Assembly: GCA_030533445.1 (NCBI GenBank)
Contig: CM060073.1
Coordinates: forward strand, 37,093,428 to 37,157,427
Reading direction: 5' to 3'
DNA length: 64,000 bases
DNA from: Cyprinodon diabolis
Taxonomy: Eukaryota > Chordata > Actinopteri > Cyprinodontiformes > Cyprinodontidae
A program made the translations under genes and the position numbers. Of the stretch, positions 1 to 12,100 are shown one piece after another (the stretch's first letter is position 1; the number at the start of each line of letters is the position of its first letter). The notes below the pieces were generated by a model. That model did not search any database. It saw only the letters and a list, made by a program, of their open reading frames with translations, and was not told where the DNA came from.

Positions 1-2725
1 TCTCAGCTGAGACATATGGAAGAGGAGCTGTGAGCACACTGTGTGTTCATCTGGAGGGAGTGAATGAAGAAGGTGTGAGGCGCAGAGGCAGAGATGCTGA
101 GCATGTTTCCCCAAATTAATGCAGTATCCCCAAGTTGAGTGTAAGAGAGCCAGAGGACACACTCACTGTGGTAAACTGATATCTCCACTGCAATCTTTAT
201 CAGGCATGGAAGCAGCAAACCAACTCAAAACTCAAAATCCTTTGTCTTCCAAACACTCAAACCCACTCACCATAACTTATCTCTTCCATCCTCACCTATT
301 CAATATGTTCTGCTCCTCTCCTTTACCCTTGTGATCTTGCCTTCCTGCTTCTGTCCCCAAAGCTGAAAGATTGCCAATAAAGTGGTGATTTATATTCCAA
401 TAAGAAATGTTAACTAAATCACTGCATGCATATTCATACCTGGAGCTGTTGATTAATGCTGGCTATGCCATAACAGAAAAATTTGTATTGTTTTCCTTTT
501 TTATTGTAATGTGAGCCAAAGAGTCCCTGTTATGTGCCTCACAAAAAGATTTACTGCTTTAATTACCCATTGTAAAGTGAAAAAAAAATTCCTAGCCCTG
601 CTTAAAATGTGGTTGATGGAATTATGCACTGCAATTTGTGAATAATTGAGTCTTTCCTTCAGAATGTGACAGTATAGCTAATTTATTAATAGACATACAC
701 AGAGTGCAGTCAAAGCCATGGTTGGTCCTGCGGGTAGAACTGCTTTCAAGAGAGCAAACCCCTCTTTTAAATAAGTTACAGAGACACAGTCCTGTGCACA
801 CACTTTAGATGCAAACGAACCCAGAAGACATAAAAAAAAAAGCAGATCAGGAAAGAGAAAGTGAACGGGAAAGGGCTCAAACTTTCACTGTGTTAAACAC
901 AGTGACGTCTCAGAGGCCCTTTGGTGGAGGAAATGAAATATTAAATGCTTTAGTGTTTATTAATATGATAAAACAAAGGGCTGCTTCCCTTTGACTTGTG
1001 CACATTGACACTTGGCACACAACAAACAAAATCAAATATGGTATTGATCCATAATGGATGAAAAAGCCTGCTGTGAATAAGGAAGCAGTATTTAAGAAAT
1101 TAGGAAATAGACAAGAAAACATGGAAGAAGGCAGTTAAAACAGACTGCCAGTTGCCTTGCTGTTACAGACATTAAACTTAACACTGTATATCACAAAGTT
1201 AGATAAGCTTGATAGATACAGGTTATGTGGTTGATCCTGATTCTACGTATCTATTTTTTCTATTTGTCTTTTATTAGATTTATTGAAACATTTGAACCCA
1301 TTTAGGAAGTAAACAGAGAGTAACATTAGTGACCCTTGGTCACTTTGGATGTTGTAAGCATGCTTTCATGGTTATGATTGTTAGTCAGGCCAGGAATGAC
1401 GTTGTAGCTAGTTAACCTCTGTTCTTTCCTCTCAAGGCTCTGTCATATTCAAGCAAAACCCAAAGGGACCCAAAATAAGAAGCTTTGACACAGAAGCTAG
1501 TGGCTCATGGTGAAGGTCCTTGTTGAGAGTTACAAACTGTCAACAAGGGCCTGGATAATTCTTCCCTAATTAAGTCCAGAATTATATTTGATTCCCAATA
1601 CAAGTAATGAGGTCTGGAGTGTGCAGGCAATGATCTCTAAAATTGGCTTGGATATTCAAAGGTTTTTTTGATAAGAAAATATGTTGAAGGGCTGTTAACA
1701 CTATAATCAGAAGAGGGCACAGCCTAAACCCTACTATGAAACCACTATCACCTAAACCAAAAAGCTGGAAAAGAAGAGTATTTATTGGAGAACTATTTCC
1801 ACAATTCTGACTCTGGATGGACTGAAGAGACTCAAAGCTCAGGTGATATCAGAAAGACGCCTTGTATGGATTTACTAGGCATCTGGGGGGAAAAAAAGCA
1901 AGTAGAGGAACATGCTCTTGTCAGATGTGACCGTGGTTTAGCTTGCTGTCTGAATTTGGTGAAAAAAAAACAAAAAACAAGACAGTATTGATACAGTGGT
2001 GGTGGTAGCAACATGCATGATTAAATTGTGATTTACGGTAATGGGAAAATAAATCAAGTTAGATAAAGGACAATACTGCAACACAACCTATTAAGAGGAT
2101 ATCAGAATTCAGACAGACTAAGGGTTTTCCTTCAGGAAGACAACAACCCTCAACATTTAGCCAGAGGTCCAATGGACTTGTTCAGATCAAAGCATTTTTA
2201 TTTAACTATCTGTAAATCGGACTGAAAACCTGTGGAAAAAAACTTGGACAATACTGTTTATAGTCATCTCGTTTCAGTGTTTATATGTTTGAGCTATTTT
2301 GCAAAGAAAAAGGCTTGTTATTTTTTTAATTCTCTTAGGCTAAACAAAACAGGAGAGCAAAGATATTCTGCAGTAGCACGCTTGAAACACTATGAAACCA
2401 TGTCATCTCATATGATCTTAAACTCCTACAATTGTCTTTCCTTACCGTCTACATTTCACATCCAGAAGAAAACCCCCAATTGCTTTGTCATTTTAGTTGT
2501 GGTCAAAGCTCCATCTCCTAACGCTTTTCCCAGCTGTAGTGCACCTGATAGCATCTGGGAATATTTCATGGTTTTGTCCACACAATCTGGAACCCTAGGA
2601 CCAACCGAAATTTTGGCAGAAGCCAGTTTCCCTTGGACCTATTCAACACCTCCTCAACACCTGCTTAATACAAATTCCACGGGAGGAAATCGAACCTTGC
2701 CCTGTGTTTTAATAAGTGTGAGCCT
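1..2725. other. Non-coding DNA, no gene seen
   Basis: AT-rich sequence with no recognisable coding, RNA or repeat feature. The longest open frame, 2,232-2,729 (+), would give 165 residues, but it matches no family I know, has no domain-like composition and runs to within 2 bp of the solo LTR. About 380-690 reads as a homogeneous AT-rich block with several TTAATTA- and ATTACC-like words and could be a conserved non-coding element. That is only an impression. Confidence 0.5.
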
Positions 2726-3514
2726 GTAGATGTCATGATTGGTTTAATATCAAACCCACATGCAGAACACAAAGGAGGCTGGGTAAAAGTTTAACAGAGT
2801 TTATTAAGATGTTTCACACAAAAGACATGAACTGGATCTGGAACAGGTCCGGGTTGGGTTCACTGAAGTCTGCAGAGATGATAGTTTGATTAGCTGGGCA
2901 GGCAGATGATTAAAGAGTCCTTTTAGATAAATCTGATTCTAACTTGATGGGGTCCAGGCTTCTCTTGTGAGAGAGGGAACCGTTGGGTCCAGAGACTGTT
3001 GGTTCAGCAGAATGCTCAAGCAGCTGCAGCGTCTAACTTCTGACTTTAATTGGCAGACCTTGATCAGAGTTTCCAGCTCTTCACAGAGAGCAGCAGGGGA
3101 AATCCAAAATAGGAATTCCGTAAATTTTACGGAATGACTATGACCTGGATGACTGAGAACCTTCATCACCAAAATAGGAATCTTCAGGTTTGGCTCACCA
3201 GGGCTGGAAGGCAGGTTAAGCTCACCCAGAGCTTCAGGCTTGAGACAGCTTTCCTGTGAGCAAAGACAGAGGAAGGTTAGAACCAGTTTTCTCACTTAGA
3301 GACAACTTAGATTCTTTCAGGTAACAGAGGCTCAGGTTGCTAACCAAACTAAGGTCAACACTGCGGCGTCGAAGAAAGGTCTGGCAGCTGCTTAAGAAGG
3401 GAAGGTCTCCTGATGAGTAGATGCGTCTCAGGTGTGCTGGAGGGCTCCAGCCCAGGAGACCTACAGCGCACTCTGCTGGAGAAAGGTGGTACATCTCCAG
3501 ATCCCAACAGTAGA
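2726..3514 (-). mobile_element. Solo LTR of a sushi-type Ty3/gypsy element, with target duplication
   Basis: The span 2,731-3,509 (779 bp) aligns along its whole length with the two LTRs of the element at 26,828-34,929. It starts with the same TGTCATGATTGG and ends with the same GATCCCAACA. It is flanked by the direct repeat GTAGA at 2,726-2,730 and 3,510-3,514, the 5-bp target duplication expected for a gypsy insertion. No internal domain follows, so this is a solo LTR left by recombination between the two LTRs of a former complete copy. It is clearly more diverged than the full element, so older. It is longer than 717 bp mainly because of an extra 65 bp (3,104-3,181) flanked by 13-bp direct repeats. 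The start-site block ACACTGCGGCGTCGAAG is conserved near 3,357. Strand follows the complete copy. Confidence 0.93.
3104..3181. repeat. 65-bp insertion or duplication inside the solo LTR, with palindrome
   Basis: CCAAAATAGGAAT occurs at 3,104-3,116 and again at 3,169-3,181. The 65 bp this adds is absent from both LTRs of the complete element. The insert opens with a near-perfect palindrome, ATTCCGTAAA then one base then TTTACGGAAT (about 3,114-3,134). Either a small element inserted with a 13-bp duplication, or a longer LTR subfamily existed. Confidence 0.7.
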
Positions 3515-6482
3515 GGTATTTCTCATAATCTTTTAAGTGGAAGCCGATGTACACCAAAAGTGAAAAAGTAAGACCCACTTTAAATGTTTAATTTGTGTAT
3601 TTTCTTTACAATATTTAAGTACATTTTTATAGCAACTTTATATTTTGTTAGCTTCTTGGAATACATGGGAATAAGTTAAAAGTGATGTTCACCTCCACTA
3701 TCAAAGTTAAGAATGAACGAGGTCAGCCCGAAAAATTTCAGCGTTCCATCTTTTTTTCAAATCGTATAGCTTTATATGCTCAATGTATAGAACACGTAAA
3801 AATTTCGAAGTGTTTTATATGTGCAATTTTTTCCCCCTTTAGTGCAAACATAAGGGCACCAGCATGTTAATTGTCATCACTAAAAGTAACTGCTTCTAAT
3901 ACATGGTGTCACCTCTGCACATTTTCCACAGATCTGCCAGTATATTTGCCTCTCACATCAACATCTGAAGTCCAAGGGGTCAAAAAGGGAGTGCATGGTG
4001 GCTGATGAGGGGGTTGTATATGACCCTCTCTGTAGGAGGAAAAATAAACAAAAACGGAATGAAGAGGAGGAGGAAGAACAGAGGAGGCGGTGGAATAATG
4101 AAAACAGAAAAGAAGTGCTTTCTCCAGCTGTTTTCCCATGGAAAGGCACCAGTTATCCCACTCAGCTTTTTACAATAGAGTGAATGAGCCTGGTGGGATC
4201 TGAAATTGACAACTTGTGTCTGCTTAGTTACACTAGTTAATGACCCTAATTATCTTCCTTCTTGCTGTGAACGGTCAATAAACAATTAGTGTGGCATATG
4301 GACCCCCTAAACTCTTGTGTTTTCTATCTCCGAGACAATGGGGAGTCCGTCTCTGGCAGTGGTAAAGTGTCAGTACAGGCTGATTAAGGTACGTGGGAAA
4401 CAGTAATCAATGGCGTATTCTGTGACCCACTATCCTTTACTGAAAGCCTTTTTTCTCTCAAACCAAGAGCTGCCAGAAAGAAAGTCTCGGTGCATGGTGT
4501 CCTTCCATGTTCCTTTTATCCCCTGCACTCTTTGATATTGGTCTTTAGAATTAAAGAAAACAAGATGCTGATTTAAATTATTTTTACAAGGGCCTTTGCG
4601 GCGTTTAGTTTGCTTTTTTCAGCGTGAGCCCTCCTGCCCATTTTCCACTGACCATGAAAAGAACTGTCTTATGTTTATGAACCCTTACCTTGGAGCTCTC
4701 CCTCTCCCTCTCTCTCTCTCTTTTTCAAGCAGTAATAGTTAGAAAGAAAGGAGCAAAACTCCTTTAGATATGGATGGAGTTCAGGTGAACTACACCTGAA
4801 CCCTGTCTATGATGTCTTCATACAGAGGTGTTTCTGGCTTTCTTTTTCCTTTTAGCCACCATCAAAGTTCAATAGGCAGTAGTGTTTTGTATTCAGGGAG
4901 AAGAGAACCTTTGAAACCCTTTGGATAAAAGAGATGCACTGTGTCAGTCTGGAAGCAAAAAAAAAAGACAGTGGGTGGAGGGCTAAAATGGTGTGGGAGA
5001 GGAAAAGAAAAAGGTTGCATCTTGCTGTGCCATTTTACAAACTAATCTTTAATAAGCTCTAACCGGCACACAGTTTATATCCTACCTCATCAATGATAAC
5101 ACATAAAAGTAAAGTAGGGTACTTGTTCATAATCCTTATATCAATATTTAGATCTTCAAATTAATTTTACTTAACTTAAAACTTAAATTTATTGTCTCTG
5201 TGGAGAAACTTGTTTTGAGCAAATTAATCTGCACTAAAAGAAAATACAGTCAAACATTGGACCAGTATAGTGACATGTAATATAAATAATTACAAGTTTG
5301 GACTTTAATGTCATCTTAGGCATGTATTTTGTTTACGTAAGTGCAACACTCACTTGGCCTCTCAAAAATGTAGCAATGCTCTGTCAGTGCACAAGGACAC
5401 TTTAGAGACAACAAACCTTATCTGAAGGTTTGGGAAGGAAGTTTCTATCTATTTTCTTGTCTATTAATAAGGTGAATCAACCTATGAAAATTATCATCTT
5501 AGGGCTACGCAGCATATCCCAAAAATCTTTTCATAGCAGCTGTGCTATATGTAATATGCATATTGCAAAAAAGGCTTAAGTGCATTAAATGTTAAGTAAT
5601 ATATTTATTAGAACGATTATACGGTATGCTTTTTATGCCAGTTATATATCTGGTGCAAATTATGTTTATTGCAGCTTAGATGGTTTGGAAGGCAAAGAGG
5701 TCATAAGGTAGTAAAGTCATTAGCTATATGTAGGTTATCAAATGTCAAAACAGCAGACAGCAGTCAGAAGCAACATTTCCAATAAACACTTGTTAATATG
5801 GCCATACTGTCATCTACATTTTCTAAATATGTGTTTATTTAGTGGAATTCATTATTTTTAGCACTTTCTTTTTAATATATTTGCAATATATTTTCCCCAA
5901 TATCATGTAGGCCTTATAAAGAGACTTCTCCTTCTTCAAATGTCTATGTGTTTTTATTTCAGCTGAAAACAAAGCATCTATCTCAATGTATCGAGTCTCC
6001 CAAACTTAGAATTTTTTTCATACATTACATTCCTTCTGAAGCTGCACTGGAGTCTTATCCTACACAAAATATAAAATATAAAGAAAATTATTTAGTTATG
6101 ATAATTATGAATTTCAAAGTGTTTTGATTTTGCTCAAGTTTTTGATGATTTACCTCTCATCAAACCATGACACACAGTTGCCAACAAATGTATTCACCCT
6201 CCCTAGCATTTCTCATGTTTTCACAACCTGTGCTTATGATGGAATATTTGAGGGTTTTTGCCAGTTTATTTAGAGAACAAGTCCACAACTTTAAAGATGT
6301 ATTATTTAGTTTATTCATAAGAAAACAATATTGGGTTTTACTATTACCAACACATTTTTTATGGCCACAGGATAGACACCCTTGTCTCTGCTGTGGAACT
6401 CTGAAACTCCATAATACAAAGGTACCTTTAATTTCTTGCCTCTTTATTACTTTGTCATTGAGTTCTGGTGAGTGCTTCTCTC
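3515..6482. other. Non-coding DNA, no gene seen
   Basis: AT-rich sequence. There is a short CT-rich run near 4,699-4,722 and several A or T homopolymers. Open frames of 60-130 codons (for example 6,167-6,547 +) look random, are stop-limited and have low-complexity composition. No repeat family recognised. Confidence 0.5.
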
Positions 6483-6869
6483 TTACCCCTGGCTCACACC
6501 GACTCCGGTATTACCGTTGCGGTGCGGTGGGTGCGGCGCCGCAGTGATTCCAAGTCATTAAAAAGACGTAAACCTCTCTCACCGGCTGCTGAGCTGTCCG
6601 GCTGCGGTTACCGAGACACTCCGGCGCTGCAGAAAATTCAGCAAGAAAGCTCTCCTTGCGGCGCTCTCGCAAATATCCTTATTTGGGCCGTGTTATCGCG
6701 TGAAGTTATGTGAACTCAAGTGAACTTCTGTTAAATCTCCGGACCTGTTGCCGGAGCCGCAGAGCCGTACCGCACCGTAGTCAAAAGGGCGGTGTGAGAG
6801 GGGGTGTGCGGGAGTTGCGGTCTCTGTCGGCTCGGTAACCGCACCGGAGCCAGTGTGAGCAAGGGGTTA
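6483..6869. mobile_element. GC-rich MITE, PIF/Harbinger-like, CpG-dense
   Basis: A 381-bp block (6,486-6,866) that is strikingly GC- and CpG-rich within AT-rich surroundings. Its ends are imperfect inverted repeats of about 30 bp: the left end reads CCCCTGGCTCACACCGACTC and the reverse complement of the right end reads CCCCTTGCTCACACTGGCTC, both continuing into GGT and TTACCG motifs. TTA lies immediately outside each end (6,483-6,485 and 6,867-6,869). A 3-bp TTA/TAA duplication is the PIF/Harbinger hallmark, but three bases are weak evidence and another DNA-transposon superfamily is possible. There is no transposase frame. Overlapping open frames in this block are artefacts of its GC content. 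Confidence 0.7.
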
Positions 6870-7110
6870 AGCTGGGCATACACCGTACGACTTTATGTCC
6901 TTTTTGAGACGATTCTTCAGTCATGCGAGAAGTTTTCTGTTGGGCCGAGTTTCAGCCACATCATGGTGCTACCTACCTTATAACACCTTTCAGAAAAGCT
7001 GACGGACAATGTGACACAAACTGCACACAATTGGACTGCATCTCAACTCATCAAGTTTCTTTTGATGGCAATTGATTGAACACAGAAATGCAAGTAAATT
7101 CACAGTTTTA
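6870..7110. repeat. Possible end of a second DNA-transposon relic
   Basis: Directly next to the GC-rich MITE, the sequence starting GCTGGGCATACACCGTACGA resembles the terminus of a common teleost non-autonomous element (GGGCATACAC followed by ACGA-rich sequence). I see no matching inverted end nearby, so it is a fragment or a chance resemblance. Confidence 0.3.
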
Positions 7111-8870
7111 CTTATTTCTGCTATTTTCACCTCACCAACTCAAAGACAACTTGATGTTTATGCATCACATGCATTATGATAAAAAAAATCTATATAAATA
7201 ACTGGTTGGAATGTGACAAAATAGTTAAAAGGCCAAGGGGGGACATCTGACGGATAAAGGCCCTGCAGTTATTTTTGGACAGAAGTGCTACTAGTAGAAA
7301 GTTTCATGTTTCATTGTGATCATTTATTTGCAGGAATTGTTGAGACTACATTTGGGGTTTGGAATATTTTCTTCTGTTATTTGAGGTTTCTTTAAAACAG
7401 GAGAAACCCCATAGCTCTGTTTTGAATATTTCCCTTTGGTTAATGTAGCATAGTTCTGATCTTTTGGTACAAGCTGTATCCCTACTGGCAGAGGTTCTGA
7501 AGTTTCATAATGGCCCTCTATAGATTTGAGATGATTACTTCTCTCCTAACTTATTCTTTTCCCTTTTGTCTTTAAAAGGATGTATTGCTGTATTCATGAA
7601 AAGGCAATGGCAATTTAAATCTATTTCATAGAAAACAATTGCTGCAGACAGAGCATTTGGTTTATTGAATTGTGCAAACTTCCTATGGAACAGGTAATAA
7701 ACTGATTCAGTAAATTAAGGTGACATACTGTTGAGGCCACTATGACATCTGACAATGAAGGATATCTTCAGTGCACCTAGTCTTTGGTGTAAATTACATG
7801 CTTGTACTTGCTTCAAAGGTATTTTTAACCTGGAAAATTAGGTTCATTGGAACCCACTGTTGATTTTTTTTTTTAAATGATGACACTTAAAAGCAAGTTC
7901 TTATTCCATAAGCAATGCTATTACGTTTGCACATTGGAAAACAATGTCCATGCTGGTTCTTTGCAAGCTCTCGAAGCTTCACAACCGTCTCTACAAAACA
8001 CTCAAAAAATTGTATCCCAGGAACATGTAATGCTGCCCCCCACCATGCGGGGGATAAAGGACACTGCTTACATAGTTTCCACTCTCTTTATCTGTGGACC
8101 TGGAGAGAGGGGAGCCACATTGGGGAGAACAAAGACAACATAGTTAAATTAACTTCATTTGTCAAACCCTGTTCAAGTTAAGTAGTCCCAAAGCCATGTT
8201 CAGAACCTGACTGCGGTAAAACAGGCTGTCCGTAACATTTTCTTTAAGTCTAAAGGAGTAAGTTAGAAGGTCAGGACTTTCCAAATCCATGAGACAAAGT
8301 CCTCCTGGCTAAGCCATTCAAACATACACCCATAAAGCAGCACAGTCTTAGCAAAGCTTTCATAAACTTTTGAGATGCCTAACCTTTCCAAAACGGAAAT
8401 CAACGGAGATTACAGTTCTGGCAAAGTTATAAAGGGTCCAAATAAATGACTTGGATTTGTGAAGATCTGTGATCATTTCATGTTCACTGTTGTGTAAAGC
8501 AAGCTGACAAGACGTTTTTAGCCATTGTTTATAAAGCTAAGAGAAACTTTATTTCACTATGGGCTAACATTTATGTATTTTCTGATATATCCATTATATT
8601 TAAATTATATTTGAATGCCAAAATATCACCAAAGAGCCCTGTTTTACTTGAGTCCCTTTGTATCTGCTAGGTATTATTCCTATCATTTCACATGACTTAG
8701 CTAAAGAAGCTAAGTTTTCTTCATCTTAACCCTCCCCTCAAGAACAATCACAGAAAGTAAAAAATCAAGGATCTAAAACGTTAGTTGACCATTTAGGCTA
8801 AAACTTTTTTTTATCCGAAACATTTTTTATTTGGATTTGCATTGTGAATTGGTTTTTAACAAATAGCATT
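7111..8870. other. Non-coding DNA, no gene seen
   Basis: AT-rich sequence. Overlapping open frames near 7,877-8,181 (+) are 88 residues each, in two different frames, and match nothing I recognise. Confidence 0.5.
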
Positions 8871-9168
8871 CATTCATCCATCTTTTCTGGCCTACTCTGA
8901 AATAGTTGCAATAGGGCCGGTGCCAATCACCGGTTATTTATGGGCTAAAGGTGGGGTACACCCTGGACAAGTTGCCAGTCTACTGACAGGCAACACAGAG
9001 ATAGACAAACAAACACTTGCACCAAAGGACAAGTTAGAGATGCCAATTCCCCTACCAGTCATGTTTTCATGTTTTTGAACATGTGGGAGGATGCCAGAGT
9101 ACCCAGTGAGAAACTGTGTATACTCAGGGAGAACATGCAAACTCCATGCAGAAAGATGTTTGGGCCAA
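8871..9168. repeat. Ubiquitous teleost interspersed repeat (decayed copy)
   Basis: The block runs from a CATCCATC-type start through GGTGGGGTACACCCTGGACA, GTTGCCAGTCTACTGACAGG, CATGTGGGAGGATGCCAGAG and GAGAACATGCAAACTCCATG to AGAAAGA. These are the diagnostic words, in the right order, of the very abundant fish repeat whose consensus reads roughly 'gcggggtacaccctggacaggtcgccagtc ... gtgggaggaagccggagtacc ... gagaacatgcaaactcc'. This copy has accumulated substitutions. Recognition is from memory. Confidence 0.75.
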
Positions 9169-12100
9169 TTTCAATATTGCCTTAGACACTATTACAATTT
9201 CAACTTTATTCATTTATCACTGCCACAAATCAAAAATGCTTTAAGAATAGTTTAAGGAGTGCAATAAAACAGTTCAATTTTTGACCTGGTATTTCATCTT
9301 TTAAGATCTCTCTTAATTCTAGAGGACAGACCAGTTTGACTCATGAAGACACAAGAAACTGAAAGATGTTGAATAATCTGCTGCTAACCATGTCACTGTC
9401 ATGCAGTCAGAACTGTAATGGGAGCAGATGTTGCAGCAACACACTATGAAGGAGGTGATATAATAAAGTGCTGACACTTTCCAGGATTGTTTTGGTTCAT
9501 GCATTGTCCATTTTAACCCAGTACACACACTGATAGGTTTCCTATAGCTGATAGTGTTTAACTTAGACAACTGATGTATTTCTTATTGGTTAGAACCTAC
9601 GCACCATACATTTTTTTTTCAGTTTTTCCCAAAAGAAAACAAAATAACTTAGTGTAATTTCATTATACAACATCTCAGCATTTAAAACTTTGTACTTAGG
9701 TGTTGGGTAACTTTTTTTCTGTGGTACTTGAACTATGCTTTTTTGCATGCAATCAAGCTAACGCAACTCTTCAGTGTTAATGGTAAGGCGGCCGGCTCAG
9801 AGGATTAACTTAGTCATGTTGGAGAGTTAGTGGAGGGTCTGCTCATGAGAGGGCCTATTGTGCTCCCAGGTCACTGATCTAGGCCTTCAAACCCACTTAA
9901 GATCAGGACTATTCCCTCATTCTCTTTCCACTCCAGAAGGCAACAGAATTGGCTGCATTGTATTATATGAGGTGGAAAAGAGTCTACCGCCCCACCCATC
10001 CACTTGGGTCCTAGAGTGTGTTTTGAACAGCGCTCATCACAACACTGTTTGGGCACATGCACACACTCATACGCACAAATGCGCGGTTGTGTCCCATATC
10101 TGCTCCGCAACCAAATGAGAAACTCCAGCTGGGAGAGCCATTGATGGCTCTGTAACAAGCCAATTGTTTCCTATAGGAGAGGGAGGAGTAGGGTGGAGAG
10201 AGTGGGCAGTTCAAAAACTCCACCCATAGTCTTTGAGTGGCCTAGCAGGTGTAAACATCAAGCACATTTCTCTTTATGAGCCTAAAAGGACCCCCAAGTT
10301 GACACGGGACGCTGCTTCACAGGAATTGAACAATTAAAAACCAGCATAAAGACACACACACAAAAAAAAAGGATTACCCTTGTCTCATGTTAGACTTGGG
10401 CCAGGTGTTCTCCTGTTAATATGACTCTCCTAAGCTATGATTTGGAGATAACCTCTCTAGTGACCATCAAGTCAAAATCACACACCTGAAGGGGCTTCTC
10501 ATCAGACAACCTGGAGCAGAACTTTACACAGCTCATTTGTGACTTAAAATACAGTAAAAAAAATCATCAAGATTTAAATAGAGCATAATCAATGGCTTAT
10601 CTCCTTTTTGTTTGCCATAGCATTCCTACATCAGCCAGTTTGGAAGCCAATGTTCCATAGGAGCTTAGTTTGCCCATGAATGAGGCTCTCTAAGAGAAGT
10701 TGGCATATTTCAACTGCTTGCGATGCACATAATGCATACTTTTTAGGGTATCGCTTTTGGGATTATAGAGTAGAAAGAGGTAAATGCTATTGGCATTTTG
10801 TGATCCTCTAGTTCTAGACTCTCCTAACAACAACCATATTACATAGGCCAGTTTGGAAAAGTTTAGCCTTTTTCTTCCAGTACATTTAAACTCATTTTCT
10901 CCTCCCTTTCACTTACTTTTTGTCTTCTAATGCAAAGAGGATGAAGCTAGGCATATGAGAAGGGCTCCATTATTGTTGTATTTTCTTTACAGAGAAATGT
11001 TATTTACTAGAAAGATATCATCCTAGCTTTTAATCCTCTTAGCGGTGGATTGTGGTTGTACTTACAGCGCCATGCACCTGCTCAACTGCCTTCTCTTAAA
11101 GCTGTATAAACACAGTTGCAGAAGCATTGCCTTCCTGAGCTGAACCTATCTGCTTTTTTTCTCCCTCCTTTTTATGAGAGTTAGACAGACATAGGGAGCT
11201 TACACAAAGTTTAGAGGACAACGAGTTGATGGGATGATGGTTATGAGTTTAAGACAAGCCCTCTAACATTTCAGATTTGGTCAGACCCCTCCTGGTGCTT
11301 GGGATTCTTGATAGGTATCCTCAAGAAGAGCCTTAAATGACTAAACAAAGAGGGGAGTGTGAGTAGGAATGTTTACATAGAGCTTGTGAGCATGTTAACA
11401 TATCATCACAGTGCGTGTTGAGAGGGGAAACCTTCTTCAGCTTTATTGGATTAAAGAGCACTTAAGAGAATATTTTCCTCTCTTGCAACAAAGTGTCTTT
11501 AGGTTTTTGACTTTTGTTCAGAGTTGACTAGTTGTGATATTTCAGCCTCAGGCCTCCTTCTGGAATATGTTTTTAATAGAGGGTTGAGGTCATATTTAGT
11601 TGCATAACCACCATTATTTTTATTGCAGAAAAAAACAAAAACAAATAGCTATCAGACCATGTAGAAAGAGTAGACAAAGAATGTTAGATTAGAATTAAGT
11701 CTGACTAGAGCTCTACCTGTTTTTTTTCTTCTGTTGCTGTAGCCTGTTTGCTTTAAGGTTTAATATATGTGTTCGGAGATGGTGATAGTGCTGTGTGAAA
11801 ATTCCAGAAGACTGGCAGTTTATGAAATACTCAAACCAGTCCATCTGGAAATAACAAACATCCTAGGTTCCTTCACTTTTTCAGGCTTGGTTTAAATTTC
11901 AGCAACTTTCCATCACCATATATAGATGCCTAAATGCAGTGAGTTGCTACAACATGTCGGCCTGATTCGCTGTTTGTTTAAACAAGTAAGAAAGTGGTTA
12001 GTGAGGGAAGGTAAATTGCATTAAATAGTTTTCGGCTGCTGCATCAGGTCATCTCCAGCTGTTTTTATGGCTAAAATAAGCTTAACTTCTGAGCTTGTGT

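Noticed and set aside
2232..2729. 165-residue open frame
   Set aside because: No family resemblance, biased composition, and it ends beside a transposon. Expected by chance in 64 kb on six frames.
6468..6713. Arginine-rich frame in a CpG-rich block, possible first exon
   Set aside because: The block has inverted ends and possible TTA duplications, so it is better explained as a MITE.
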